Shown: positions 51,510-60,765 of the stretch, in pieces
Layout of the letters: the number at the start of each line of letters is the position of its first letter
Numbering within the stretch: the stretch's first letter is position 1
DNA from: Aeromonas diversa CDC 2478-85
GTDB taxonomy: Bacteria > Pseudomonadota > Gammaproteobacteria > Enterobacterales > Aeromonadaceae
Assembly (NCBI RefSeq): GCF_000819805.1
Contig: NZ_CDCE01000033.1
Span: forward strand, 68,693-132,692
Direction of reading: 5' to 3'
DNA: 64,000 nt
Program-made: the position numbers and the translations under genes
The notes under the pieces: model-generated
The model's database searches: none
What the model was told of the DNA's origin: nothing
The model's input: only the letters and a program-made list of their open reading frames with translations

Positions 51510-54500
51510 ATGGATATGAAAAAGACCAAGGTGGCACTGGCGATAGTGTCACTGCTTGCCCTATTGTCCGGATGTAACGGTAACGACTCCTCCACCACGG
51601 CGCCCGTGGTACCCCCCTCGGATGGCCCCGTGGCCCGTCTGCCCAATGTGACTCCACCCGGTGAGCTGGTGACCGCCGGCAAGAACGAGCTGGTGATCGC
51701 CCTGGTCGACACCCAGCGTGCCGCCGCCCGCAGTGCCGATGCGCCCTATACCGACTGGAGCATGCACCTGTGGAACAACGACGCCTGCAACGCCACCGAT
51801 CCGGCCGGCCTCAACAGCGATTGGAACGACAAGTCCAAGACGCCCCTCAAGTCTGACGGCTTCGGTCCTGCCTGGGTGATCCCCCTGGCCAAGGCCGAAG
51901 GGTGCATCAATTTCATCGCCCGTGACGGCAGCCTTGGCAAGCTGAGTAACGACCTCAAGGTGCAGCTGGCCGAACACGCGGATCACACCGTGGCCATCGT
52001 GGCCGGCAAGGATCAGATCTACGGCAGCCGCGCCGAGGCCTTCAGTGCCGCCTTCGGGGTGGCCGGGGCCAGCGCCCATCTCATCGACGGCGAGACCCTG
52101 ATCTGGGAAGGGGGCAAGGACAAGCCGCTGGTACGCCTCTACTACTCCGAGAGCGGTGCCATTGCGGCCAACGACAAGGGTGAATTTGTCTTCCCCTATA
52201 TCAGCCTCAAGCCGGTCGAACTGACCGAGGCTCAGAAGGCCAAGTATCCCCATCTCAAGGATAAGGCGGCCTTCCGCCTGCCGGCCGACCAGGATCTCAA
52301 GCCGCTGCTCAAGGGGGAATTGGTGGCCCTGGCGACCGATGGCGACGGCATACTGCAAGGGGCAACCCTGGTGCAGAGCGCCGGTGCCCTCGACGCCCTC
52401 TACGCCGGCAACGCCAAAGGGCTGGAGTACGGCGCCCTGGTCAAGGATGGCAAGGTGGCCTTCCGCCTCTGGGCGCCTACCGCCAAGTCAGTCAAGCTGG
52501 CCCTCTACGACGCCAAGCACCAGAAGGTAGGCGAGCAGGCCATGACCTATGACGCGGCCAGCGGCAGCTGGAGCTATCAGGGGGGCAGCGAGCTGGTGGG
52601 CAAGTTCTACCGCTACGCCATGGAGGTCTACCACCCGGTCAGCCGCATGCTGGAACGCTATGAGGTGACCGATCCCTACTCCCTGAGCCTCTCCATGAAC
52701 TCCGAGTTCAGCCAGGTGGTGGATCTCGAGGATCCGGCCCTCAAGCCGGCCGGTTGGGACAGCCTCAAGGCGCCCCACAGCCAGAGCAAGCCGGCCGACA
52801 TCACCATCTACGAGGCCCACGTGCGGGATCTCACCGGCAACGATGCCTCCACCGATACCGCCAAGCGCGGCAAGTTCGTCGGTCTGACCCAGGCCAGCTC
52901 GGTACCGGTGCAGCACCTCAAGTCCCTGGCCGAGGCCGGGGTGAGCCACCTTCACCTGCTGCCGGTGTTCGACATCGCGACCGTCAACGAGGATCCGGCC
53001 AAGGTAGTCAATCTGGACGACCCCTTCAGCAAGCTGTGTCAGGTCAATCCGGACGTGAAGAGCTCGGAATTTGCCGGCGACTGCGACGGCGGGCAGAGCG
53101 TGGAGCAGGTACTGGAGCGCCTCAAGGGGAGCGACAGCAAGGACTCGCCCAAGGTACAGGCCCTCTACGGCTACGTGCGCGGGGTGGATGCCTTCAACTG
53201 GGGTTATGACCCCTACCACTACACAGTGCCGGAAGGCTCGTACGCCACCAATGCCGAGGGGACGACCCGGATCAAGGAGTTCCGCGAGATGGTGCAATCC
53301 ATCAAGCAGGAGATCGGCATGAACGTGGTGATGGATGTGGTCTACAACCACACCAACGAGGCGGGTCTGGGCTCCAAGTCGGTGCTCGACAAGATAGTCC
53401 CCTGGTATTACCAGCGCCTCAATCCGGAAACCGGTGCGGTCGAGAACTCCACCTGCTGCTCCAACACGGCGCCGGAACACGCCATGTTCGCCAAGCTGAT
53501 CGAAGACTCCTTGGTTACCTGGGCCAAGGAGTACAAGGTCGATGCCTTCCGCTTCGACCTGATGGGCCACCATCCCAAGTCGCAGATGGTCGAGGCCCTG
53601 GCGGCGGTGAAGAAGGTGAACCCCGAGATGTACTTCTACGGCGAGGGCTGGAACTTCGGCGAGGTGGGGGACGACAAGCGTTTCGAGCAGGCGACCCAGA
53701 AACACCTGGCCGGCACCGGCATCGGCTCCTTCTCCGATCGCCTGCGTGACGCGGTGCGCGGCGGCAGCCCCTTCGACGGCGGCAATGGCCTGCGCGAGAG
53801 CCAGGGCTTCGGCAACGGTGCCTTCGTCTATCCCAACGAGATGAGCAAGGTGAGCAAGGCCCAGGCGCTGCACCTGGCCGACCTGACCCGTCTCGGCATG
53901 GCCGGCAACCTCAAGGCCTTCGTCCTGACCGACAAGGATGGCCTGCCCAAGCGCGGTGACGAGATCGACTACAACGGTCAGGCGGCCGGTTATGCCCAGG
54001 ATCCTGTCGAGATCCAGAACTATGTCTCCAAGCACGACAACCAGACCCTGTTCGACATCCTCGCCTACAAGGCTCCGGAGGGGGCGGATCTGGTGCGGAT
54101 GCAAGGGGTCTCGCTGGCCACTGTGCTGCTGGGGCAGGGCATTCCCTTCACCCACGCCGGCAGCGAACTGCTGCGCTCCAAGTCCATGGAGCGGGACAGC
54201 TATGACTCGGGTGACTGGTACAACAAGGTGGACTACACCCTGACCGACAACAACTTCGACAAGGGGTTGCCGCGCAAGGACAAGGACGAGGGGAACTACG
54301 ACCTGATCGAGCAGGTGCTGGCCAAACACGCCAAGCCGACCGGTGCCGACATGGCGCAGGTCAACGGCTTCTATCAGGAGCTGGTGCGTCTGCGCTACTC
54401 CACTCCTCTGCTGCGTCTGGGCAGTGGTGCCGAGGTGATCAAGCGGGTCGACTTCCGCAATACCGGACCGGATCAGGTGCCCGGGCTTATCGTCATGACC

Positions 54501-55142
54501 ATAGACGATGGCATCAAGGCCGGCGCCGATCTGGATGCCTCCGCCGACGGGGTGCTGGTGGTGATCAACGCCAGCAATGCCGAGCAGAGTGTCGGTCACT
54601 TCGTCGACGGGGATGGCCAGCCCATCGATCTCTCGACCCTGATCCGCAGCGACAGGCACGACGTGGCCGGCATCGCCGGTGACTCCCGTGTCGAAGGCGG
54701 CATGGTCAAGGTCTCTCCCTGGTCTGCCGCCCTCTTCGTCAAGCCCCAGAGCGCCGAGCGCAGCGGTCTGCCGGTTGGCAAGAAGGTCGATCTCGCTACC
54801 GTGCCGCCGTTTGGTACCACCAAGGTCTATCTGCGTGGCCTGTTGGGCCAGTGGGACGCGGTCAACGAGTTTGCCTTCGGCGGCAACTACGCCTATCAGT
54901 TCGCCACCGAGGTGGCGGCCGACAAGGTAGGGGCGACCGAAACCAAGGTGGCCGATGCCAACTGGGGCAGCCTCAACTACGGCAAGTGCAGCGACACCCC
55001 GACCCTGAAGGCCGGTGCGCAGGTCACCCTGTGCAAGAACGGCGACAATCTGGCCGTCGAGCTGGGCCAGACCGGCCGCTACACCTTCACCCTCAAGGCC
55101 CAGGACAAGGAGCATCCGACCCTGGCCCTGAGCCTGCAGTAA
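51510..55142 (+). CDS. pulA: Pullulanase-type GH13 lipoprotein
   Basis: The protein has 1210 residues from ATG 51510 (51516 is an alternative). The lipobox LLSGC gives Cys22, as in surface-anchored PulA. The N-terminal beta domains (about 60-290) are pullulanase-associated CBM-like; a CBM48-like region precedes the barrel. Catalytic regions: MDVVYNHTN (region I, about 606), FRFDLMGHH with nucleophile D683, YGEGWNF with acid/base E712, and VSKHDNQ with H842-D843. It debranches alpha-1,6 links in pullulan, starch or glycogen. A type II secretion signal cannot be read. Confidence 0.9.
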   Translation: MDMKKTKVALAIVSLLALLSGCNGNDSSTTAPVVPPSDGPVARLPNVTPPGELVTAGKNELVIALVDTQRAAARSADAPYTDWSMHLWNNDACNATDPAGLNSDWNDKSKTPLKSDGFGPAWVIPLAKAEGCINFIARDGSLGKLSNDLKVQLAEHADHTVAIVAGKDQIYGSRAEAFSAAFGVAGASAHLIDGETLIWEGGKDKPLVRLYYSESGAIAANDKGEFVFPYISLKPVELTEAQKAKYPHLKDKAAFRLPADQDLKPLLKGELVALATDGDGILQGATLVQSAGALDALYAGNAKGLEYGALVKDGKVAFRLWAPTAKSVKLALYDAKHQKVGEQAMTYDAASGSWSYQGGSELVGKFYRYAMEVYHPVSRMLERYEVTDPYSLSLSMNSEFSQVVDLEDPALKPAGWDSLKAPHSQSKPADITIYEAHVRDLTGNDASTDTAKRGKFVGLTQASSVPVQHLKSLAEAGVSHLHLLPVFDIATVNEDPAKVVNLDDPFSKLCQVNPDVKSSEFAGDCDGGQSVEQVLERLKGSDSKDSPKVQALYGYVRGVDAFNWGYDPYHYTVPEGSYATNAEGTTRIKEFREMVQSIKQEIGMNVVMDVVYNHTNEAGLGSKSVLDKIVPWYYQRLNPETGAVENSTCCSNTAPEHAMFAKLIEDSLVTWAKEYKVDAFRFDLMGHHPKSQMVEALAAVKKVNPEMYFYGEGWNFGEVGDDKRFEQATQKHLAGTGIGSFSDRLRDAVRGGSPFDGGNGLRESQGFGNGAFVYPNEMSKVSKAQALHLADLTRLGMAGNLKAFVLTDKDGLPKRGDEIDYNGQAAGYAQDPVEIQNYVSKHDNQTLFDILAYKAPEGADLVRMQGVSLATVLLGQGIPFTHAGSELLRSKSMERDSYDSGDWYNKVDYTLTDNNFDKGLPRKDKDEGNYDLIEQVLAKHAKPTGADMAQVNGFYQELVRLRYSTPLLRLGSGAEVIKRVDFRNTGPDQVPGLIVMTIDDGIKAGADLDASADGVLVVINASNAEQSVGHFVDGDGQPIDLSTLIRSDRHDVAGIAGDSRVEGGMVKVSPWSAALFVKPQSAERSGLPVGKKVDLATVPPFGTTKVYLRGLLGQWDAVNEFAFGGNYAYQFATEVAADKVGATETKVADANWGSLNYGKCSDTPTLKAGAQVTLCKNGDNLAVELGQTGRYTFTLKAQDKEHPTLALSLQ

Positions 55143-55220
55143 GGATCCCGGCCCACCTGCGGCTCGGCGCCTGTGGGTCCGCTTCCGCCTTGGGCGGAAT
55201 AACACCGAGAGAGTAAGAGA

Positions 55221-55249
55221 GGGGGCGCGGGAAACTGCGCCCCCTGTTT
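55221..55249 (+). terminator. Terminator after pulA
   Basis: An 8-bp stem GGGGGCGC / GCGCCCCC with loop GGGAAACT is followed by TGTTT, separating pulA from parM. Confidence 0.7.
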
Positions 55250-55335
55250 CGATTCAAGAAACGCGGTGCTTTGGTCGCTATGACAAACAAAACCGCCCTG
55301 CGAGGGCGCCGCGTTCACCTGCCGAGACTCTTCTG

Positions 55336-56376
55336 ATGACCCAAGCCCGAATCAAGTTCGCCATCGACGATGGCTCTACCAATGTCAAAGTCAGCTGGAT
55401 CGAGGGAGGCGTGCTCAAGACAGTGGTCTCTCCCAACTCCTTTCGCAAGGATTGGAAGAGCGCGGCCCTGCTGCGTGGCCAGAAGGTGTTCAACTACACC
55501 ATAGGCACCACCAAGTACACCTATGACGCCACCTCCGACAAGGCGCTCTCGACCACCCATATCGAATATCAGTACGACGATCTCAACCTGTTGGCGGTGC
55601 ACCACGCCCTGCTGCAGACCGGGATCGCGCCGTGCCCGGTCAGCGTGGTGGTGACCCTGCCCATCACCGAGTACTACAACCCGGACGACTGCCAGCGCAA
55701 CGAGGCCAAGATCGAGGCCAAGCGCCACAACCTGATGCGCGAGATCAGCCTCAACAAGGGCGAGCTGTTCCAGATCGTGGACGTGGAGGTGATGCCCGAG
55801 AGCCTGCCGGCTGTGCTCTCCCATCTGCTCGACTCCAACTGCAACGAGTTCACCAAGTCCCTGGTGATCGACTGTGGTGGCACTACCCTCGACATGGGGA
55901 TCATTGTGGGCGAGTTTGACGACGTCTCGGCCATCTACGGCAACAACGAGATCGGTGTCTCCATGGTGACCGATGCGGCGCGCAAGGCGCTGGCGGCAGC
56001 CGACAGTGACTCCAGCTACCTGGTGGCCAACGAGCTGATCAAGCGTCGTCTCGACAGCGCCTTCGTCCAGAGCGTGGTCAACGACGAGTCGCGCATCCCC
56101 GAGATCCTGCGCCGCATCGAGACCAAGATCCAGGAGCTGGGGGATCAGGTCGCCTTCGAGGCGAAGAAGTTCGCCAAGAACCCGAACCGGGTCTACCTGG
56201 TTGGCGGTGGCGCCCCCCTCATCGAGGCGGCGATCCGCGAGGCCTACCCGACCCTGGGTGAGCGGGTGATGATGATAGAGAATCCCCAGAGCGCTCTCTC
56301 CCGGGAGATCTGCCTCTACCACGCCGATGAGGCCACCGTCGATCTGGCCGAGCCCATGCTGCTCGAGGTCGAGTGA
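55336..56376 (+). CDS. parM: ParM/StbA-type actin-like segregation ATPase, chromosomal
   Basis: This 346-residue actin-fold ATPase has phosphate-1 loop IDDGSTNVKVSW (11-22), phosphate-2 loop LVIDCGGTTLDMG (176-188) and adenosine loop VYLVGGGAPLIE (286-297). Long stretches parallel R1 plasmid ParM: DDGSTN, VSPNSF-like SPNSFRKDW, KVFNYT, VAVHHALL, TLPLTEYY-like TLPITEYY, VMPES, LGGTTLDI-like CGGTTLDMG. ParM filaments push plasmid copies apart by contact with ParR-parC. The start is at 55336, with a weak Shine-Dalgarno. It overlaps the next gene by one base. No plasmid backbone genes are nearby. Confidence 0.85.
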   Translation: MTQARIKFAIDDGSTNVKVSWIEGGVLKTVVSPNSFRKDWKSAALLRGQKVFNYTIGTTKYTYDATSDKALSTTHIEYQYDDLNLLAVHHALLQTGIAPCPVSVVVTLPITEYYNPDDCQRNEAKIEAKRHNLMREISLNKGELFQIVDVEVMPESLPAVLSHLLDSNCNEFTKSLVIDCGGTTLDMGIIVGEFDDVSAIYGNNEIGVSMVTDAARKALAAADSDSSYLVANELIKRRLDSAFVQSVVNDESRIPEILRRIETKIQELGDQVAFEAKKFAKNPNRVYLVGGGAPLIEAAIREAYPTLGERVMMIENPQSALSREICLYHADEATVDLAEPMLLEVE

Positions 56377-57053
56377 TGAACCCGGGCAAGAAGCTCAACC
56401 TCTCCCTCTATCTCAACCCGGCACACAGCGCGGCGGACCAGCGTGCCGCCGGCGCACTGCAACAGTGGTACCTGGGCCTGCGCCAGAGTGGCAGCGAGCG
56501 GGACGACGTCAGCATGGCCATGCGGACCTTCCACCGTAGCGTCTACCTGGCCGGGCTGCAGCTCCACCTGCTGAGCCCCCGGCTCTGCCAGCACGTGGCC
56601 GAGTCCATCGGACGCGAGCCGCTGACCCTGGCCGAGCTCACCGCCGAGTTGCTGCGCTGCGAGCTGCTCCCCCGGGTCCCCGGGATGGAGGCCGAGGAGC
56701 AGGAGGCGAGCTTCTCCCCCCGCCAGCTGGAGCAGATCCAGCTGCTGCTGAGCCATGCCCGAGCCAGCGGCGAGACGGCGCGGGAGGTGGCCGGAGAGGC
56801 CCATGAGGTGCTGCTCGATAGCCTGCTGGAGGCGCAGCAGGCCGAGTTTGCCCAGCTGCGCGGCGAGCTGGAGCGGCTGCGCGCACTGGCCGAGCAGCAG
56901 GCGTTGCAGCTGCAGCAGCTGAGGCTGAGCGGCCGTGCTGTGACCGGTGCGGTCGAGAGCAGCCGGGGCAGCAGCACGGAGGAGATAAGCCTGGCCGAGA
57001 TGGCGCCACCGACCGAGAAGATGCAGAAGGTGAGGCAGAAGGGGATCTTCTGA
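56376..57053 (+). CDS. parR: ParR-like adaptor protein (large form)
   Basis: This protein has 225 residues from the ATG at 56376, sharing a base with the parM stop (TGATG). The opening KLNLSLYLNPAHSAADQRAA matches the N-terminal RHH beta-strand of R1 ParR (RTIAFKLNPDVNQTDK), and the next helices fit its DNA-binding fold. A long coiled-coil segment (about 150-185, LLEAQQAEFAQLRGELERLR) and a conserved-looking basic C-terminus (KMQKVRQKGIF) follow; in R1 ParR the C-tail contacts ParM. R1 ParR is only 117 residues, so this is an enlarged version. Function as the parC-binding adaptor is inferred. Confidence 0.65.
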   Translation: MNPGKKLNLSLYLNPAHSAADQRAAGALQQWYLGLRQSGSERDDVSMAMRTFHRSVYLAGLQLHLLSPRLCQHVAESIGREPLTLAELTAELLRCELLPRVPGMEAEEQEASFSPRQLEQIQLLLSHARASGETAREVAGEAHEVLLDSLLEAQQAEFAQLRGELERLRALAEQQALQLQQLRLSGRAVTGAVESSRGSSTEEISLAEMAPPTEKMQKVRQKGIF

Positions 57054-57059
57054 GACGAG

Positions 57060-57081
57060 AGAGCGTGGCACCGGCCACGCT
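57060..57081. terminator. Bidirectional terminator between parR and the DUF1294 gene
   Basis: Stem AGAGCGTGGC / GCCACGCTCT with loop CCGG-like ACCG, followed by TCTGTTTT on the plus strand. Confidence 0.78.
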
Positions 57082-57090
57082 CTTCTGTTT

Positions 57091-57438
57091 TCAGGGGTTG
57101 CTCCACCAGAGCAGGGCGGCGAAGAAGAGCAGGTTGCCGGCCACGCTCAGCCACAGCGGCAGCTTGTACTCTTTCTTGCTCGACTTGTGGCGCAGAAACT
57201 GGCGCGCCAGCAGGGCGCCGGGCCAGCCACCGAGCCAGCTCCAGGTGTGCAGGGTCTGCTCGGGGACGCGCTGGCGCTTGAGACGGGCGGCCCGCTTGTC
57301 CCAGCCATAGACCAGGAAGGTGAGCAGGCTCATGGCGGCATAGAAGAGGGCGACCGGCAGGGGCAGGTGGCGACTCAACACCAGCAGGGGCAGGGCCAGC
57401 AGCTGGCCGAGGGCGAGCAGGGTCTGAAAGCTGGTCAT
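57091..57438 (-). CDS. DUF1294 small membrane protein
   Basis: This 115-residue protein has three membrane segments (about 5-20, 27-48 and 95-112) and the DUF1294 core YGWDKRAARLKRQRVPE, then TLHTWSWLGGWPGALLARQF and RHKSSK. The family often occurs fused to a cold-shock domain, but no such domain is present. Its ATG abuts the arfB stop (TAG-ATG), so the two genes are co-transcribed and probably coupled. Function unknown. Confidence 0.83.
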   Translation of the reverse strand: MTSFQTLLALGQLLALPLLVLSRHLPLPVALFYAAMSLLTFLVYGWDKRAARLKRQRVPEQTLHTWSWLGGWPGALLARQFLRHKSSKKEYKLPLWLSVAGNLLFFAALLWWSNP

Positions 57439-57876
57439 CTAGTCTCCGATAGGGGCGCGGCGACCCGCCTTGATGGCCCCCTTGCGCTTTTTGGCGTCGA
57501 CCCGGCGCACCTGGGAGCCGCGGGTTGGTCGGGTGGCGTGGCGCGTCTTGGGCCGCTCGGCGGCCTTCTTGAGCAGGGTGAGCAGGCGCTCGATGGCCTC
57601 CTGACGGTTCATCTCCTGACTGCGATGACTCTCGCTGCGGATCAGGATGAAGCCATCGTGGACCCGGCTGTCGCGCAGGCGATCCAACCCCTCCTTGTAG
57701 TGATCTGGCAGGGTGGGGGAGGCGCGATAGTCAAAACGCAGCCAGACTGCGGAGTCGGTCTTGTTGACGTGCTGGCCGCCGGCCCCTTGGGCGCGCATGG
57801 TCTGGAACTGCAACTCGTGCCATGGCAACAGGCAGCGTTGCGAGACAAACAGGCCGTTGGGGGGAGGTGAAAGCAT
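57439..57876 (-). CDS. arfB: Alternative ribosome-rescue factor ArfB
   Basis: This 145-residue peptidyl-tRNA hydrolase rescues stalled ribosomes lacking a stop codon. The catalytic GGQ is at G33-G34-Q35 within RAQGAGGQHVNKTDSAV, and the basic C-terminal tail that enters the mRNA channel is present (TRPTRGSQVRRVDAKKRKGA). Length is close to E. coli ArfB (140). Start 57876 is preferred for length; 57900 is an in-frame alternative and neither has a strong Shine-Dalgarno. It differs from release factors by lacking their codon-recognition domain. Confidence 0.88.
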   Translation of the reverse strand: MLSPPPNGLFVSQRCLLPWHELQFQTMRAQGAGGQHVNKTDSAVWLRFDYRASPTLPDHYKEGLDRLRDSRVHDGFILIRSESHRSQEMNRQEAIERLLTLLKKAAERPKTRHATRPTRGSQVRRVDAKKRKGAIKAGRRAPIGD

Positions 57877-58092
57877 GGTGAAACTGTCGCTGTGGTGCAT
57901 GTCGTCAGCATTGTAATGCCTGTCTCTCCGAGGGTCGAATCCCGGTACACTCGCCTGTATAAATCCTGAATTTAATCGCAATCAAAAAAATATTTCCCGA
58001 TAGGAGATCTGGACTTGTGCGGAGTGGGAGAGTATGCAAAATACAAACGCGAATTATTGCTACTTGCACCCTAGCTCCAGGAACACGAAGAG

Positions 58093-59100
58093 ATGAAAAA
58101 GACACTGCTGGCTCTGATTTTCTCCGCCGTCGCCGCGCCTTCGGCCTTCGCCGCCCAAGAGGTGAACGTCTACTCCAACCGCCAGGATGAGCTGATCAAG
58201 CCCATCATCGAGCAGTTCGAGAAGGAGAGCGGCATCAAGGTGAACCTGGTGTTCGCCAAGGACGGGCTGACCGAGCGCCTGCAGCGCGAAGGCAAGCTGA
58301 CCCCGGCCGATCTGATGCTGACCACCGATATCAGCCGCCTGACCGAGCTGGTGGACAAAGACCTGGTGCAACCGGTGCAAAACAAGACTCTGGAGGAGAA
58401 CATCCCTGCCTCCCTGCGTGACCCCGATGATCGCTGGTTCGCCCTGACCACCCGGGTGCGTGCCATCTACTCCAGCAAGGATCGCCTCGGCAAGCTGGAC
58501 GCCATCAGCTATGAGGATCTGGCCAAGCCCGAGTACAAGGGCAAGGTCTGCGTACGCAGCGGCAAGAACGACTACAACGTTGCTCTGATTGCCTCCATGA
58601 TCGCCCACCACGGCAAGGCCGAGGCCAAGCAGTGGCTGGAAGGGGTCAAGGCCAACCTGGCTCGCAAGCCCCAGGGTAACGACCGGGATCAGGTCAAGGC
58701 GATCAAGGACGGGGTGTGTGACCTGTCGCTCGGCAACAGCTACTACCTCGGCAAGATGCTGGCCGACCCGGCCCAGAAGGCCTGGGCCGATGCCGTCTAC
58801 ATCAACTTCCCGAACCAGAAGGATCGCGGCGCCCACGTCAACGTGAGCGGCATGGCGATGACCAAGTACGCCAAGAACAAGGACGCCGCCGTCAAGCTGA
58901 TGGAGTTCCTCTCCGGTGACGAAGCCCAGCACCTCTATGCCGAGCTCAACACCGAGTATCCGGTCAAGCCGGGTGTCGAGCGCTCCGAGCTGGTCAAGTC
59001 CTGGGGTGACTTCAAGGCCGACAGCCTGGCGGTGAGCGACTACGCAAAACTGCGTAAGGACGCCCTGACGCTGCTGGATGAAGTGAAGTTCGATCTGTAA
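58093..59100 (+). CDS. fbpA: Ferric-iron ABC transporter, periplasmic binding protein
   Basis: This 335-residue class II binding protein has a signal peptide ending SAFAAQ. The fold opens EVNVYSNRQDELIKPIIEQF. The iron-binding tyrosine pair is in LGNSYYLGKML (about 215-225). It delivers Fe(III) to FbpBC. AAGAGATG gives weak Shine-Dalgarno support; CCAGGAAC is upstream. The AT-rich 5' region (57960-58060) might hold a Fur site, but no convincing 19-bp match was found. A small hairpin separates it from fbpB. Confidence 0.88.
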   Translation: MKKTLLALIFSAVAAPSAFAAQEVNVYSNRQDELIKPIIEQFEKESGIKVNLVFAKDGLTERLQREGKLTPADLMLTTDISRLTELVDKDLVQPVQNKTLEENIPASLRDPDDRWFALTTRVRAIYSSKDRLGKLDAISYEDLAKPEYKGKVCVRSGKNDYNVALIASMIAHHGKAEAKQWLEGVKANLARKPQGNDRDQVKAIKDGVCDLSLGNSYYLGKMLADPAQKAWADAVYINFPNQKDRGAHVNVSGMAMTKYAKNKDAAVKLMEFLSGDEAQHLYAELNTEYPVKPGVERSELVKSWGDFKADSLAVSDYAKLRKDALTLLDEVKFDL

Positions 59101-59103
59101 GGT

Positions 59104-59120
59104 GTAGGGGTTTTCCCTAC
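59104..59120 (+). other. Intercistronic hairpin between fbpA and fbpB
   Basis: GTAGGG-GTTTT-CCCTAC forms a 6-bp stem just after the fbpA stop. Such stem-loops often raise binding-protein output relative to the permease by partial termination or 3' protection; that role is inferred. Confidence 0.5.
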
Positions 59121-59136
59121 CCGTACCAGGAAACCG

Positions 59137-60750
59137 ATGAAGTATTCCGGTTGGATGGCCGGCAGCTGGCTCGTGGGCCTGCTGCTGGCCTTGCCCATTG
59201 TGGCCCTCTTCGTTTCTGCCCCGTCTGCCGACGGGGCTGTGATCGCACATCTGGTCGACACAGTGCTCGGCACCTATGTGAGCAACACTCTGCTGCTGAT
59301 GCTGCTGGTGGTGGGACTGTCGCTCCTGTTCGGGGTGCCAACCGCCTGGCTGGTCGCCATGTGCCAGGTGCCGGGACGGCGTGCCCTGGAGTGGGCGCTG
59401 ATGCTGCCCATGGCGATGCCCTCCTACATAGTCGCCTACGTCTACACGGATCTGCTCGACTTCTCCGGCCCCCTGCAGGTGACGCTGCGCGCCTGGTTCG
59501 GGCCCGAGCTGCGACTGCCGGAGATCCGCTCCCTCGGCGGGGCGGGCTGGATGCTGGCGCTGGTGCTCTTCCCCTATGTCTACCTGCTGACCCGGGCCTC
59601 CTTCCTCGAGCAGTCGGTGAGCCTGATCCAGTCGAGCCGCCTGCTCGGCTGCAGCCCGTGGCAGAGCTTCCGTCGCCTCAGCCTGCCTCTGGCGCGGCCC
59701 GCCATCATGGTGGCCGCCTCTCTGGTGGCGATGGAGACGCTGGCCGACTTCGCCACCGTGCACTTCTTCGCGGTCAACACCCTCACCACGGCGGTCTATG
59801 ACACCTGGCTCGGCTACGGCAGCCTCTCGGCGGCCTCGGCCCTCTCCTGCCTGATGCTGGTGGGGGTGGCGGTGCTCATCGCCCTGGAGCGGCTCAGCCG
59901 CCGTCGGCGCCAGGTGTTCCAGAAGGGAATGGGTCACGAGCCCCCCCTCTGCTATCCCCTCTCGCCGGTGCGCCGACTGTTGGCGGCCCTCTGGTGTTGG
60001 GGGCTGGTGCTGGCGGGCTTCGTGCTGCCGTTTGCCATCCTGCTCGGCTACGCCATCGACTACGCCGGTCCCTCCTGGACGCCGGAGTTCGTTCGCTTCT
60101 CGAGCAACAGCCTGATGATCTCGGGGCTGGTGGCCTTGCTGGCGGTGGTGCTCTCCCTGCTGCTGGTCTTCACCCGTCGCCTCGACGGCGGGGTGAAGAG
60201 TCTGATCCCCCTGCGCCTGGCGGCGCTCGGCTATGCCCTGCCGGGTACTGTGCTGGCCATCGGGGTGCTGGTGCCGCTGACCGCCCTAGACTTTGCCATC
60301 AACGATCTGGCCGAATGGCTGGGAATCAGCGGCCCCGGCCTGCTCTTCACCGGCACCCTCACCGCCATCGTCTTCGGCTATCTGGTGCGTTTCATCGCCA
60401 TCGCCATCGGCTCGGTCGAGAGCAGCATGGGCAAGATTGCCCCCAGCCTCGACATGGCGGCGCGCACCCTGGGTGAGCGCAGCGCCGGCATGTTGCGCCG
60501 GGTGCACCTGCCCCTGGTGCGACGCGGTCTGCTGGCCGGTGCCATGCTGGTGTTTATCGAATCGATGAAGGAGCTGCCGGCGGCCCTGCTGCTGCGCCCC
60601 TTCAACTTCGAGACCCTGGCCACCCACGTCTATCAATTTGTTTCCGACGAGATGCTCGAGCGCGGCGCGCTCGGGGCCATCGTCATCGTCCTGGTCGGTC
60701 TGTTGCCCCTCATCTGGGTCAACCGCTCTCTCGACAGCCAGGGCCACTGA
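59137..60750 (+). CDS. fbpB: Ferric-iron ABC transporter, permease
   Basis: This 537-residue fused permease has two homologous halves of six membrane helices each (about 12 in total). Two EAA-type loops are visible: GCSPWQSFRRLSLPLARPAI (about 170-190) and GERSAGMLRRVHLPLVRRGL (about 447-467), which dock onto the ATPase. The layout matches FbpB/SfuB-type permeases. The fbpC gene begins 15 bases downstream. Confidence 0.88.
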   Translation: MKYSGWMAGSWLVGLLLALPIVALFVSAPSADGAVIAHLVDTVLGTYVSNTLLLMLLVVGLSLLFGVPTAWLVAMCQVPGRRALEWALMLPMAMPSYIVAYVYTDLLDFSGPLQVTLRAWFGPELRLPEIRSLGGAGWMLALVLFPYVYLLTRASFLEQSVSLIQSSRLLGCSPWQSFRRLSLPLARPAIMVAASLVAMETLADFATVHFFAVNTLTTAVYDTWLGYGSLSAASALSCLMLVGVAVLIALERLSRRRRQVFQKGMGHEPPLCYPLSPVRRLLAALWCWGLVLAGFVLPFAILLGYAIDYAGPSWTPEFVRFSSNSLMISGLVALLAVVLSLLLVFTRRLDGGVKSLIPLRLAALGYALPGTVLAIGVLVPLTALDFAINDLAEWLGISGPGLLFTGTLTAIVFGYLVRFIAIAIGSVESSMGKIAPSLDMAARTLGERSAGMLRRVHLPLVRRGLLAGAMLVFIESMKELPAALLLRPFNFETLATHVYQFVSDEMLERGALGAIVIVLVGLLPLIWVNRSLDSQGH

Positions 60751-60765
60751 TCCAAGGAGTCGCCG

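Noticed and set aside
52488-55205. Roughly 900-codon frame opposite pulA
   Set aside because: Shadow of the pullulanase gene, which has all catalytic motifs.
55143-55335. parC-like centromere upstream of parM
   Set aside because: I looked for tandem 10-11 bp repeats and found only hairpins (TTCCGCC/GGCGGAA and the pulA terminator).
57900-57960. tRNA-like GGTCGAATCCC near the fbpA upstream region
   Set aside because: Only a T-arm-like string; no acceptor stem or anticodon arm around it.
57960-58092. Fur box upstream of fbpA
   Set aside because: The region is AT-rich, but no 19-base window comes close to GATAATGATAATCATTATC.
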